In this document: one piece after another, positions 1 through 8,413 of the stretch
How the letters are laid out: every line of letters begins with the position of its first letter
Numbering within the stretch: the first letter of the stretch is position 1
Assembly: GCA_023390875.1 (NCBI GenBank)
Contig: JAEWCA010000287.1
Location: forward strand, 1 to 10,987
Source: Actinomycetes bacterium
GTDB taxonomy: Bacteria; Actinomycetota; Actinomycetes; Actinomycetales; Cellulomonadaceae
DNA: 10,987 bases
Direction of reading: 5' to 3'
The notes under the pieces: model-generated
Told to the model about the DNA's origin: nothing
The model's input: only the letters and a program-made list of their open reading frames with translations
The model's database searches: none
Position numbers and translations under genes: made by a program

Positions 1-1
1 G

Positions 2-781
2 CTCGTGTTCCAGCCCGCCGAGGAGGTGCAGCCCGGCGGCGCGCTCGACCTGGTCGCGGCCGGTGCGCTCGACGGCGTCGGGCAGATCTTCGGCGTGCAC
101 TGCGACCCGAAGGTCGACGTCGGCCACGTCGGCACGCGGATCGGCCCGATCACGTCGGCGAGCGACGAGGTCACGGTGATCGTCACGGGTCCCGGGGGGC
201 ACACGTCGCGTCCGCACCTCACGGGCGACGTCGTGTTCGCGCTCGGTCAGGTCATCACGCAGGTGCCCGCGATCCTGGGCCGCCGGCTCGACCCGCGCTC
301 GGGCGTCAACCTCACGTGGGGCGCCGTGAAGGCGGGGTCGGCGCACAACGCGATCCCGTCGACGGGCACCGTCAAGGGGACGCTGCGCTGCCTCGACGTG
401 CGGGCGTGGGAGAAGGCGTCGGAGGTGTTCCACGCAGCCGTGGAGCAGGTGGTCGCACCGCTCGGCGTCGAGGTGGAGGTGCGCCACCAGCGGGGCGTGC
501 CGCCCGTGGAGAACGACGAGCGCGCGACGGGTCTGCTCGAGGCGGCGTCGCGCGACGTGCTCGGTCCCGACTCGGTGCTGCTGACCGAGCAGTCGCTCGG
601 CGGGGAGGACTTCGCCTGGTACCTGACCAGGGTGCCGGGCGCGATGGCACGGCTCGGCACGCGCACGCCGGGCGGGCACACGTACGACATCCACCAGGGG
701 GACCTGCGGGTCGACGAGCGCGCCGTCGAGGCCGGCGCCCTGCTGCTCGCCCGCGTCGCGGTGCTCGCCGGCCGGGCCTGA
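2..781 (+). CDS. M20 family amidohydrolase/metallopeptidase, C-terminal part
   Basis: The gene is cut by the left edge; the first complete codon is at position 2. The reading frame opens with FQPAEE, the M20D signature in which the two glutamates are the expected general base and metal ligand (codons 20-25). The GVHCDP stretch gives another likely metal histidine (codon 98-100). A glycine-rich GGHTSRPH segment belongs to the lid/dimerisation domain. Near the end, LGGEDFAWY and the histidine of IHQGDLRVDE (codon 692-694) match the C-terminal metal-binding region of the family. M20D enzymes hydrolyse the amide bond of N-acyl amino acids and related conjugates, usually in the cytoplasm, with two bound metal ions; the substrate here cannot be told from sequence. 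About 120-150 N-terminal residues, including the usual Cys/His metal ligands, must lie upstream. It is separated from the nucleoside cluster by 238 bases and has no obvious functional link to it. Confidence 0.9.
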   Translation, partial: LVFQPAEEVQPGGALDLVAAGALDGVGQIFGVHCDPKVDVGHVGTRIGPITSASDEVTVIVTGPGGHTSRPHLTGDVVFALGQVITQVPAILGRRLDPRSGVNLTWGAVKAGSAHNAIPSTGTVKGTLRCLDVRAWEKASEVFHAAVEQVVAPLGVEVEVRHQRGVPPVENDERATGLLEAASRDVLGPDSVLLTEQSLGGEDFAWYLTRVPGAMARLGTRTPGGHTYDIHQGDLRVDERAVEAGALLLARVAVLAGRA

Positions 782-820
782 ACGCGCGTCCTGCACCTGA
801 GCGACGCATCTCGGATCGTG

Positions 821-919
821 GGACCGTACGTCCGTCACCTGGGAGGACATTCCAACTAGGTAACGAAGCCTGGCGGATACCGCTCGGTAACATGCACGCC
901 ACGCGCGGCTCAGTAGTGT
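821..919 (+). promoter_or_regulatory. Candidate promoter/operator region of the BMP lipoprotein gene
   Basis: This is the only untranslated stretch of size before the binding-protein gene. It is visibly less GC-rich than its surroundings. Two hexamers fit the actinobacterial -10 pattern TANNNT: TAACAT at 888-893 and TAGTGT at 914-919. Neither has a good TTGACA-like -35 box at 16-18 bases. GGTAAC occurs twice in direct orientation (859-864 and 886-891, 27 bases apart). TACCG (878-882) and CGGTA (885-889) form an inverted repeat around two bases. A shorter inverted repeat, GGAC/GTCC, lies at 821-833. The repeats could be a repressor site, for example for a nucleoside-responsive regulator, but I do not recognise the motif. 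Both the promoter and operator assignments are inference. Confidence 0.35.
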
Positions 920-1019
920 CCGGAGCATCGAAGCCGGACGAGCCGCCTGCGCGACGAGGTGCTGCTGCGCCGTCCGTCATGCACCGCGCAGGCGTGCCGA
1001 CGAGATCCAGGAGATCCGC

Positions 1020-2132
1020 GTGAAGAACATCATTCGTGTGGCCGCGCTCAGCGGGGCTGTCGCCCTCGCGCTCGCGGCGTGTGGCAGCGCCCCCGAGGAC
1101 GAGGCCACGTCCGGAGCGACCGGCACCGCCGGCGCGTCCGACTTCAAGGCCTGCATGGTCTCCGACTCGGGCGGCTTCAACGACAAGTCGTTCAACGAGT
1201 CGGGCTACAACGGCCTGAAGCAGGCGGAGTCCGACCTCGGCATCGAGACCGCCACCGCGGAGTCGAAGCAGGAGTCCGACTTCGCGCCGAACATCGACAC
1301 GATGGTCGGCCAGAACTGCAACCTCATCATCACGGTCGGCTTCCTGCTCGCGACGGCCACGGGCGACGCCGCCCAGGCCAACACGGACACGAACTTCGCG
1401 ATCGTCGACTCGACCGCGCAGGACGCGGACGGCAACACGATCGAGCTCCCGAACGTCAAGCCGCTGAGCTTCAACACGGTCGAGGCGTCGTACCTCGCGG
1501 GCTACCTCGCCGCGGGCATGAGCAAGACCGGCACGGTCGCCACGTACGGCGGCATCCAGATCCCGACCGTCACGATCTTCATGGACGGCTTCGTGGACGG
1601 CGTCGCGAAGTACAACGAGGTGCACGGCACCCAGGTGAAGACGCTCGGCTGGGACAGCAAGGCCCAGAACGGCTCGTTCACGGGTGACTTCGAGGACCAG
1701 TCGAAGGGTCAGCAGCTGACCAACACGTTCATCGACCAGGGCGCGGACATCATCCTGCCCGTCGCGGGCCCGGTCGGCGGCGGCACGCTCGCCGCGGCGC
1801 ACGACGCGAACACGGCCGGCAAGTCCGTGTCCGTCATCTGGGTCGACTCCGACGGCGTCGAGACCAACCCGGACTCCTCCGACATCATCCTCACGTCGGT
1901 CCTCAAGCAGATCGGCCAGGCCGTCAACGACGTCGTCACCGCGGCGTCGAAGGACGAGTTCGACAACACGCCGTACGTCGGCACGCTCGAGAACGGCGGC
2001 GTCGACCTCGCGCCGTTCCACGACTTCGACTCGAAGGTCCCCGCGGACCTCAAGGCCGAGGTGGACAAGCTCAAGCAGGACATCATCAGCGGCACGGTCA
2101 AGGTGACCTCGCCCAGCTCGCCGCAGTCCTGA
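1020..2132 (+). CDS. BMP-family ABC transporter substrate-binding lipoprotein (nucleoside binding)
   Basis: This 370-residue protein is the extracytoplasmic receptor of the ABC importer encoded directly downstream. Translation is set at GTG 1020 because AGGAG (1009-1013) lies six bases before it and the signal peptide starts there. The N-terminus has basic residues (K2, R6), a hydrophobic stretch and the lipobox L18-A19-A20-C21, so Cys21 should be lipidated. A short Ser/Thr/Ala-rich linker follows. The mature domain begins with MVSDSGGFNDKSFNESGYNG (residues 46-65), the hallmark of the BMP/Med/PnrA family (PF02608). Further family features are the FAIVDS strand, the GPVGGG loop and the WVDSDG segment around D276. 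Members such as Treponema PnrA and the B. subtilis and Lactococcus BMP lipoproteins bind purine or pyrimidine nucleosides. The neighbouring salvage enzymes support a nucleoside ligand; which nucleosides is not visible. Length is typical for the family. Confidence 0.93.
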   Translation: MKNIIRVAALSGAVALALAACGSAPEDEATSGATGTAGASDFKACMVSDSGGFNDKSFNESGYNGLKQAESDLGIETATAESKQESDFAPNIDTMVGQNCNLIITVGFLLATATGDAAQANTDTNFAIVDSTAQDADGNTIELPNVKPLSFNTVEASYLAGYLAAGMSKTGTVATYGGIQIPTVTIFMDGFVDGVAKYNEVHGTQVKTLGWDSKAQNGSFTGDFEDQSKGQQLTNTFIDQGADIILPVAGPVGGGTLAAAHDANTAGKSVSVIWVDSDGVETNPDSSDIILTSVLKQIGQAVNDVVTAASKDEFDNTPYVGTLENGGVDLAPFHDFDSKVPADLKAEVDKLKQDIISGTVKVTSPSSPQS

Positions 2133-2142
2133 CGTGATGCCA

Positions 2143-2179
2143 GGGGGTCGGTCCGGACTCGCCGTCCGGGCCGACCCCC
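2143..2179 (+). terminator. Strong hairpin between binding-protein and ATPase genes
   Basis: An almost perfect inverted repeat lies 10 bases after the lipoprotein stop codon. The left arm GGGGGTCGG-T-CCGGAC (2143-2158) pairs with GTCCGG-G-CCGACCCCC (2164-2179) around a five-base loop TCGCC. The single non-Watson-Crick position is a U-G wobble, so 16 pairs can form. There is no T-tract after it, as is common for hairpins in GC-rich actinobacteria. It may act as a partial terminator or as a 3' stabiliser that keeps the binding-protein message more abundant than the transporter message. Both roles are inferred. Confidence 0.65.
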
Positions 2180-2198
2180 ACGCACGTCCCACCAGGGC

Positions 2199-2204
2199 TA
2201 ATGT
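2199..2204 (+). promoter_or_regulatory. Possible -10 element of a second promoter before the ABC ATPase gene
   Basis: TAATGT fits the TANNNT -10 consensus and sits 20 bases after the hairpin and 33 bases before the GTG start. A transcript from here would have a leader of roughly 27 bases containing the AAGGAG ribosome-binding site (2224-2229). No recognisable -35 box is present because the upstream bases belong to the hairpin arm. This is a weak, position-based call. Confidence 0.25.
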
Positions 2205-2237
2205 CGGCCTTGTCACTGCGATGAAGGAGTCGCCGCT

Positions 2238-3786
<1,549 letters not shown>

Positions 3787-3794
<8 letters not shown>

Positions 3795-5043
3795 CGAGAT
3801 CGTCGGCGAGCAGGCGTCCCCGACGAGCGGGATGCCCGAGCCCGCCCGGACCAAGGAGCCCGAGGAGGACCGCGGCCAGCGGGCGCTGCGCGAGATCGTG
3901 AGCGGCGACGTCGGCGTGAGCGTGCTCGCGTTCGTGCTCGCGCTCGTGATCGGCGGCATCCTCATCGCGGTCACGAACCCCGAGGTCACCGCGGCCGCGC
4001 ACTACTTCTTCGCACGACCCATGGACACCATCACGGCGGCCTGGAACGCCGTGTGGGACGCGTACGCCGCGATGTTCCGCGGCGCCGTGTACAACGGGCA
4101 GGCCAAGTCGTTCCAGCAGTCGATCAAGCCGCTCACCGAGACCATGACGGTCGCGACGCCGCTCATCATCGCGGCGCTCGGCGTGGCCGTCGGCTTCCGG
4201 GCGGGCCTGTTCAACATCGGTGCCCAGGGGCAGATCATCCTCGGTGCGACCGTCGGCGGGTACATCGGCTTCGCGTACAACCTGCCCGCCGGCGTGCACC
4301 TGCTGCTCGCGCTGCTCGGCGGCATCGTCGGCGGTGCGATCTGGGCGGGCATCGCGGGCTTCCTCAAGGCCCGCACGGGCGCGCACGAGGTGATCGTCAC
4401 GATCATGCTCAACTACGTCGCGCTGTACCTGCTCGCGTACCTGCTCACCACAGAGAAGTTCACGCGCCCCGGGTCCAACCAGCCGACGAGCCCGGGCGTG
4501 AAGGAGACCGCGCAGCTCCCGCTGCTGCTCGGCGACTGGTCCCGCCTGCACGCCGGCTTCCTCGTCGCGATCGTCGCCGCGGTGTTCGTCTGGTGGCTCA
4601 TGACGCGGTCGGTCCTCGGGTTCCGGTTCCGGGCCGTCGGGTCCAACCCGCACGCGTCGCGCACCGCGGGCATCGGCATCCCCACCACGATCGTGCTGGT
4701 CATGCTCGTGTCCGGTGCGCTCGCCGGTCTCGCGGGCGGCGTGCACATCCTCGGCACCGAGCACCAGCTCACCGGCGGCATCGCCGGGTCGCTCGGGTTC
4801 GACGCCATCACGGTCGCCCTGCTCGGCCGGTCCCGGCCGCTCGGCATCTTCTTCGCCGGTCTGCTGTACGGCGGCCTCAACGTCGGCGGCCGCGTCATGG
4901 AGGCCGCGACGGGCACGCCGATCGACATCGTCCTGGTCATCCAGGCGCTCGTCGTGCTCTTCATCGCCGCACCGCCGCTCGTGCGGGCCATCTTCCGTCT
5001 TCCCACACCGAGGACGGCCGTCGCGAAGGGAGCGGCAGCGTGA
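3787..5043 (+). CDS. ABC transporter permease 1 (nucleoside importer, YufP-like)
   Basis: This is a 418-residue integral membrane protein of the BPD_transp_2 family (PF02653), the first of two permeases forming the transmembrane channel. ATG 3787 lies inside the end of the ATPase gene and has GGAGG (3776-3780) six bases upstream. Residues 1-40 are hydrophilic and rich in Glu, Pro and Arg, so they are probably cytoplasmic. A first membrane helix spans about 43-62, followed by a long loop to about 118 and then a bundle of further helices. The family motifs GFRAGLFNIGAQGQI (residues 137-150) and GAHEVIVTIMLNY (198-210) are clear and match the YufP/NupP type of BMP-linked transporter. The C-terminus ends in a short basic tail. 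The gene overlaps the next permease by the four bases GTGA, so the two should be made in matched amounts. Confidence 0.92.
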
Positions 5044-6329
5044 CCGCCGTCGACACGCAGGCACCCGCGGCGACGCCCGCGCGCACCGAGCCGCTCACCC
5101 GCCGGTCCTGGAAGGCGCCGATCGCGTTCGGCGTGCTCGGCCTCGCGGCGCTCGTGCTGTTCGGCTTCCTCGGCAAGAGCGGCGAGGACACGACGTTCGT
5201 CATCTCGACCGACAACGACTGGGTGCAGATCGGGCCGGTCTCGGTGCCGTCCAAGGCCACCGCGATCCTGCTCGGCGTGCTCATGCTGCTGCTCGCCGCG
5301 TACGCCGCGTGGCGCGCGTGGGACCGCAAGCCGCTCGGTCGCTGGGTCGGCGCGCTGTTCGGCGTCCTGTGGGTGCTGTCGTTCCTCTGCTGGGCGGTCG
5401 CGGGCAAGTCGATGTCGCTCGTCGGGCTGCTGCAGGGGTCGCTGATCCTCGCGGTGCCGCTCGCGTTCGGCGCGATGGGCGGCCTGCTCAACGAGCGCGC
5501 GGGCGTGGTCAACATCGCGATCGAGGGCCAGCTGCTCACCGGGGCGTTCGGCGCGGCCGTCGTCGCGTCGATCACGCACTCGGTGTACGCGGGCCTGATC
5601 GCCGCGCCGGTCGCCGGCCTGGTGATCGGGTCGCTGCTCGCGCTGTTCACCGTGAAGTACAAGGTGAACCAGATCATCGTCGGCGTCGTGCTCAACGTGT
5701 TCGCCGTGGGGTTGACGAGCTTCCTGTTCTCGTCGGTGCTCAAGCCGAACGCCGCGACGCTCAACTCGCCGCCGCGCATGCCCGTGATCGAGATCCCCGT
5801 GCTGTCGGGCATCCCGATCATCGGCCCGGTGCTGTTCCGGCAGACGCTGCTCGTGTACCTGCTGTACGTCGCGGTGTTCGTCATCACGATCGCGCTGTTC
5901 CGCACCCGGTGGGGCCTGCGGGTCCGCGCGGTCGGTGAGCACCCGCTCGCGGCCGACACGGTCGGCATCGACGTGCAGGCCACCCGGTGGCGCAACGTGC
6001 TGCTCGGCTCGATGGTCGCCGGGCTCGGCGGCGCGTTCTTCACCATCGGGTCCGTCGGGGCGTTCAGCCAGGAGATGACCGCCGGCAAGGGCTACATCGC
6101 CCTCGCGGCCATGATCCTCGGCCGGTGGACGCCCGTCGGCGCGCTCGCCGCCGCGCTGCTGTTCGGCTTCTCGGACAAGCTGCAGCAGGTCCTCGGCGTC
6201 CTGCAGACGCCCGTGCCCAACCAGTTCATGCTCATGCTCCCGTACCTCGTGACGATCGTGGCGGTCGCCGGGCTCGTCGGTCGCGTCCGCGGCCCGGCGG
6301 CGGCGGGGGAGCCCTACGTCAAGGAGTGA
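5040..6329 (+). CDS. ABC transporter permease 2 (nucleoside importer, YufQ-like) with extended N-terminus
   Basis: This is a 429-residue membrane protein, the second channel subunit. GTG 5040 is used because it overlaps the previous stop as GTGA and has GGGAG (5028-5032) seven bases upstream; longer versions of this frame run through the other permease and are not real. The conserved core starts near residue 140 with AFGAMGGLLNERAGVVNIAIEGQLL, the signature of the YufQ/NupQ type. As I remember, that motif lies near the N-terminus of the roughly 320-residue B. subtilis protein, so this protein carries about 100 extra residues. The extension contains a helix at about 27-45, a polar loop with acidic and Thr residues (46-72), a helix at about 73-92 and another at about 102-120. 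The core ends with several helices and a short polar tail. Next to it, one base after its stop, is cytidine deaminase, tying the importer to salvage enzymes. Confidence 0.92.
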   Translation: MTAVDTQAPAATPARTEPLTRRSWKAPIAFGVLGLAALVLFGFLGKSGEDTTFVISTDNDWVQIGPVSVPSKATAILLGVLMLLLAAYAAWRAWDRKPLGRWVGALFGVLWVLSFLCWAVAGKSMSLVGLLQGSLILAVPLAFGAMGGLLNERAGVVNIAIEGQLLTGAFGAAVVASITHSVYAGLIAAPVAGLVIGSLLALFTVKYKVNQIIVGVVLNVFAVGLTSFLFSSVLKPNAATLNSPPRMPVIEIPVLSGIPIIGPVLFRQTLLVYLLYVAVFVITIALFRTRWGLRVRAVGEHPLAADTVGIDVQATRWRNVLLGSMVAGLGGAFFTIGSVGAFSQEMTAGKGYIALAAMILGRWTPVGALAAALLFGFSDKLQQVLGVLQTPVPNQFMLMLPYLVTIVAVAGLVGRVRGPAAAGEPYVKE

Positions 6330-6330
6330 C

Positions 6331-6729
6331 ATGACCGACGTCGACTGGGACGCCCTCCGGGCGGCCGCGACGGACGTGATGCAGCGGGCGTACGTGCCGT
6401 ACTCGAAGTTCCCCGTCGGGGCCGCAGCACTGGTGGACGACGGCCGCGTCGTCGTCGGGTGCAACGTCGAGAACGCGTCGTACGGCCTGACGCTGTGCGC
6501 CGAGTGCGCGCTCGTGTCGGGCCTGCACGTCTCGGGCGGCGGCCGGCTGGTCGCGTTCACGTGCGTGGACGGGCACGGCAACGTGCTCATGCCGTGCGGG
6601 CGGTGCCGGCAGCTGCTGTTCGAGCACGGCGGACCGCGCCTGCTCGTCGAGACCGTGAGCGGCGTCAAGCCGATGACCGAGGTGCTGCCCGACGCGTTCG
6701 GGCCGGCCGACCTGGAGGAACGCGCATGA
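6331..6729 (+). CDS. cdd: Cytidine deaminase
   Basis: This small zinc enzyme (132 residues, normal for the homotetrameric class) deaminates cytidine and deoxycytidine to uridine and deoxyuridine in the cytoplasm. The substrate-binding strand is GCNVENASYG (43-52). The zinc site is made of Cys56, Cys89 and Cys92 (PCGRC at 88-92), with Glu58 as the proton shuttle in the CAE motif. Position 59 is Cys; the B. subtilis enzyme has Arg there. From memory, the Mycobacterium tuberculosis enzyme has the same CAEC sequence and a closely similar N-terminus (PDVDW, GAYVPYS), so this is an actinobacterial trait and not damage. ATG 6331 is one base after the permease stop, and AAGGAG (6321-6326) serves as a close ribosome-binding site within that gene's end. 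Its own stop overlaps the deoA start (ATGA). Confidence 0.96.
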   Translation: MTDVDWDALRAAATDVMQRAYVPYSKFPVGAAALVDDGRVVVGCNVENASYGLTLCAECALVSGLHVSGGGRLVAFTCVDGHGNVLMPCGRCRQLLFEHGGPRLLVETVSGVKPMTEVLPDAFGPADLEERA

Positions 6730-8018
6730 CCGAGACCTTCGACGCCGTCGACGTGATCGTCGCGAAGCGGGACGGGCGGCGCCTGACGGACGGGCAGATC
6801 GACTGGGTCATCGACGCGTACACGCGGGGTGTGGTCGCCGACGAGCAGATGTCCGCGCTCGCGATGGCGATCCTGCTCAACGGCATGGACCGCGCCGAGA
6901 TCGCGCGCTGGACGGCCGCGATGATCGCGAGCGGCGAGCGGATGGACTTCTCGGGCCTGTCGCGCCCGACGGCCGACAAGCACTCGACGGGCGGCGTCGG
7001 CGACAAGATCACGCTGCCGCTCGCGCCGCTGGTCGCGGTGTTCGACGTGGCGGTGCCGCAGCTGTCAGGGCGCGGCCTCGGCCACACGGGCGGCACGCTC
7101 GACAAGCTCGAGTCGATCCCGGGCTGGCGGGCCGCGCTCTCGAACGACGAGATGATGCGCCAGCTCGACGACGTCGGCGCGGTGATCTGCCAGGCCGGGT
7201 CCGGGCTCGCCCCCGCCGACCGCAAGCTGTACGCGCTGCGCGACGTCACGGGCACCGTCGAGGCGATCCCGCTCATCGCGAGCTCGATCATGAGCAAGAA
7301 GATCGCCGAGGGCACGGGGGCGCTCGTGCTCGACGTCAAGGTCGGCTCGGGTGCGTTCATGAAGGACCTCGACCGGGCCCGCGAGCTCGCGCGCACGATG
7401 GTCGAGCTCGGCACCGACGCGGGCGTGAAGACCGTCGCCCTCCTCACGGAGATGTCCACGCCGCTCGGCCTCACGGCGGGCAACGCGCTCGAGGTCCGGG
7501 AGTCCGTCGAGGTGCTCGCCGGCGGCGGCCCCGCGGACGTCGTCGAGCTCACGGTCGCGCTCGCGCGCGAGATGCTCGACGCCGCCGGCCGGCCCGACGC
7601 CGACCCGGCCGCCGCGCTCGCGGACGGACGGGCGATGGACGCGTGGCGCCGCATGATCGAGGCACAGGGCGGCGACGCCGACGCGACGCTGCCCGTCGCC
7701 AAGGAGACCGACCAGCTCCTCGCCACGACCGACGGCGTGCTCGCGACCCTCGACGCGTACGCGGTCGGCGTCGCGGCGTGGCGGCTCGGCGCCGGGCGGG
7801 CGCGCAAGGAGGACCCCGTGCAGGCCGGTGCCGGCATCGAGCTGCACGTGCGCCCCGGGGAGCCCGTCCGGGCGGGGCAGCCCATCCTCACGCTGCACAC
7901 CGACACGCCCGAGCGGTTCGCCCGCGCACGCGAGGCCCTCGAGGGCGGCGTGGTGGTCGCGCCGCCGGGGACCGCCGTCGAGGTCGGGCCGCTGGTCATC
8001 GACCGGGTCGACGCGTGA
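6726..8018 (+). CDS. deoA: Thymidine phosphorylase
   Basis: This 430-residue cytoplasmic enzyme carries out reversible phosphorolysis of thymidine or deoxyuridine to free base and deoxyribose 1-phosphate. The helical N-terminal domain contains DKHSTGGVGDK (84-94); His86 corresponds to the E. coli active-site His85. The phosphate-binding and family signature segment is GRGLGHTGGTLDKLE around His120. Arg172 (LYALRDVT), Ser187 and Lys191 (ASSIMSKK) match the E. coli pyrimidine-binding residues Arg171, Ser186 and Lys190 almost number for number. The C-terminal PYNP domain is recognisable from HVRPGEPVRAGQPILTLHTD. ATG 6726 overlaps the cdd stop by four bases, with GGAGG at 6714-6718. A pyrimidine-nucleoside phosphorylase that also takes uridine cannot be excluded from sequence. 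It acts directly on the product of the neighbouring deaminase, and its sugar product leads, through a phosphopentomutase not seen here, to DeoC. Confidence 0.95.
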   Translation: MTETFDAVDVIVAKRDGRRLTDGQIDWVIDAYTRGVVADEQMSALAMAILLNGMDRAEIARWTAAMIASGERMDFSGLSRPTADKHSTGGVGDKITLPLAPLVAVFDVAVPQLSGRGLGHTGGTLDKLESIPGWRAALSNDEMMRQLDDVGAVICQAGSGLAPADRKLYALRDVTGTVEAIPLIASSIMSKKIAEGTGALVLDVKVGSGAFMKDLDRARELARTMVELGTDAGVKTVALLTEMSTPLGLTAGNALEVRESVEVLAGGGPADVVELTVALAREMLDAAGRPDADPAAALADGRAMDAWRRMIEAQGGDADATLPVAKETDQLLATTDGVLATLDAYAVGVAAWRLGAGRARKEDPVQAGAGIELHVRPGEPVRAGQPILTLHTDTPERFARAREALEGGVVVAPPGTAVEVGPLVIDRVDA

Positions 8019-8106
8019 GGACCCCGTCTGGCGACCCGCACGGGCGCAGAGCACGATGGTCCTGAGCGACCTCGACGACCACCCCGACGACGCGGCAGGA
8101 GGAGCC

Positions 8107-8337
8107 ATGAGCACCGTCCCCGGATCCGGAGCCTGGCAGGACGCCGGCATCGAGCCCGCCGTCCCCGAGCAGCCGCTGCGGCTCACCGACGACCCCGACG
8201 ACACCCCGCCCGACCCCGAGGAGTACGAGCCCGGGTTCGCGCGCGCCGACCGTGAGGGCACGGCCGACGAGGCCGACGTGGTGGAGCAGGACACCGAGGT
8301 GCCCGTCGCGGACGACGACGAGGGCGACGGCGCGTGA
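8107..8337 (+). CDS. Small, highly acidic protein of unknown function
   Basis: I do not recognise a named family. The frame encodes 76 residues with 24 Asp/Glu against three Arg and no Lys, so the net charge is about -21. It is rich in Pro and Gly in the first half, with [15 protein letters not shown] in the middle, then [21 protein letters not shown] at the C-terminus. It has no signal peptide or membrane segment and is probably largely disordered, with perhaps a short helix around EADVVEQ. Coding is supported by G or C in nearly every third codon position and by the strong AGGAGG site (8097-8102) before ATG 8107. An in-frame ATG at 8056 would add 17 residues but lacks a ribosome-binding site. 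I have the impression that short actinobacterial proteins with an EAD..EQ plus acidic tail are not rare, but cannot name them. Its place between deoA and add suggests co-expression; no role can be assigned. Confidence 0.75.
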   Translation: MSTVPGSGAWQDAGIEPAVPEQPLRLTDDPDDTPPDPEEYEPGFARADREGTADEADVVEQDTEVPVADDDEGDGA

Positions 8338-8401
8338 CCGCCACCTGCACCGCCGGCAGAGTCCGCCCGACGCGCCGCACGAGCCGCCGCGAGGCCGCAG
8401 G

Positions 8402-8413
8402 TACGGTGTCCGC
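8402..8413 (+). promoter_or_regulatory. Candidate leaderless promoter -10 element for add
   Basis: TACGGT (8402-8407) fits the TANNNT -10 consensus, and six bases separate it from the A of the adenosine deaminase ATG (8414). Transcription starting at that A would give a leaderless message, a common arrangement in Actinobacteria. The absence of any convincing Shine-Dalgarno sequence before this ATG, in contrast to the other genes here, supports the idea. No -35 box is recognisable, which is also common for such promoters. Confidence 0.45.

Noticed and set aside
821..833. GGAC-CGTAC-GTCC as a terminator for the M20 amidohydrolase gene
   Set aside because: There are only four pairs, no T-tract, and it is 39 bases after the stop. 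It is too weak to call as a terminator; it is mentioned only as part of the regulatory gap.
4413..6983. Long minus-strand open frame (856 codons) opposite the permeases and cdd
   Set aside because: It has low-complexity Arg/His/Asp-rich translation and no motif or ribosome-binding site, and it lies opposite three well-supported genes. It is a codon-bias shadow.
8056..8106. Upstream in-frame ATG (8056) as the start of the small acidic protein
   Set aside because: No ribosome-binding site precedes it, whereas ATG 8107 has AGGAGG at good distance.
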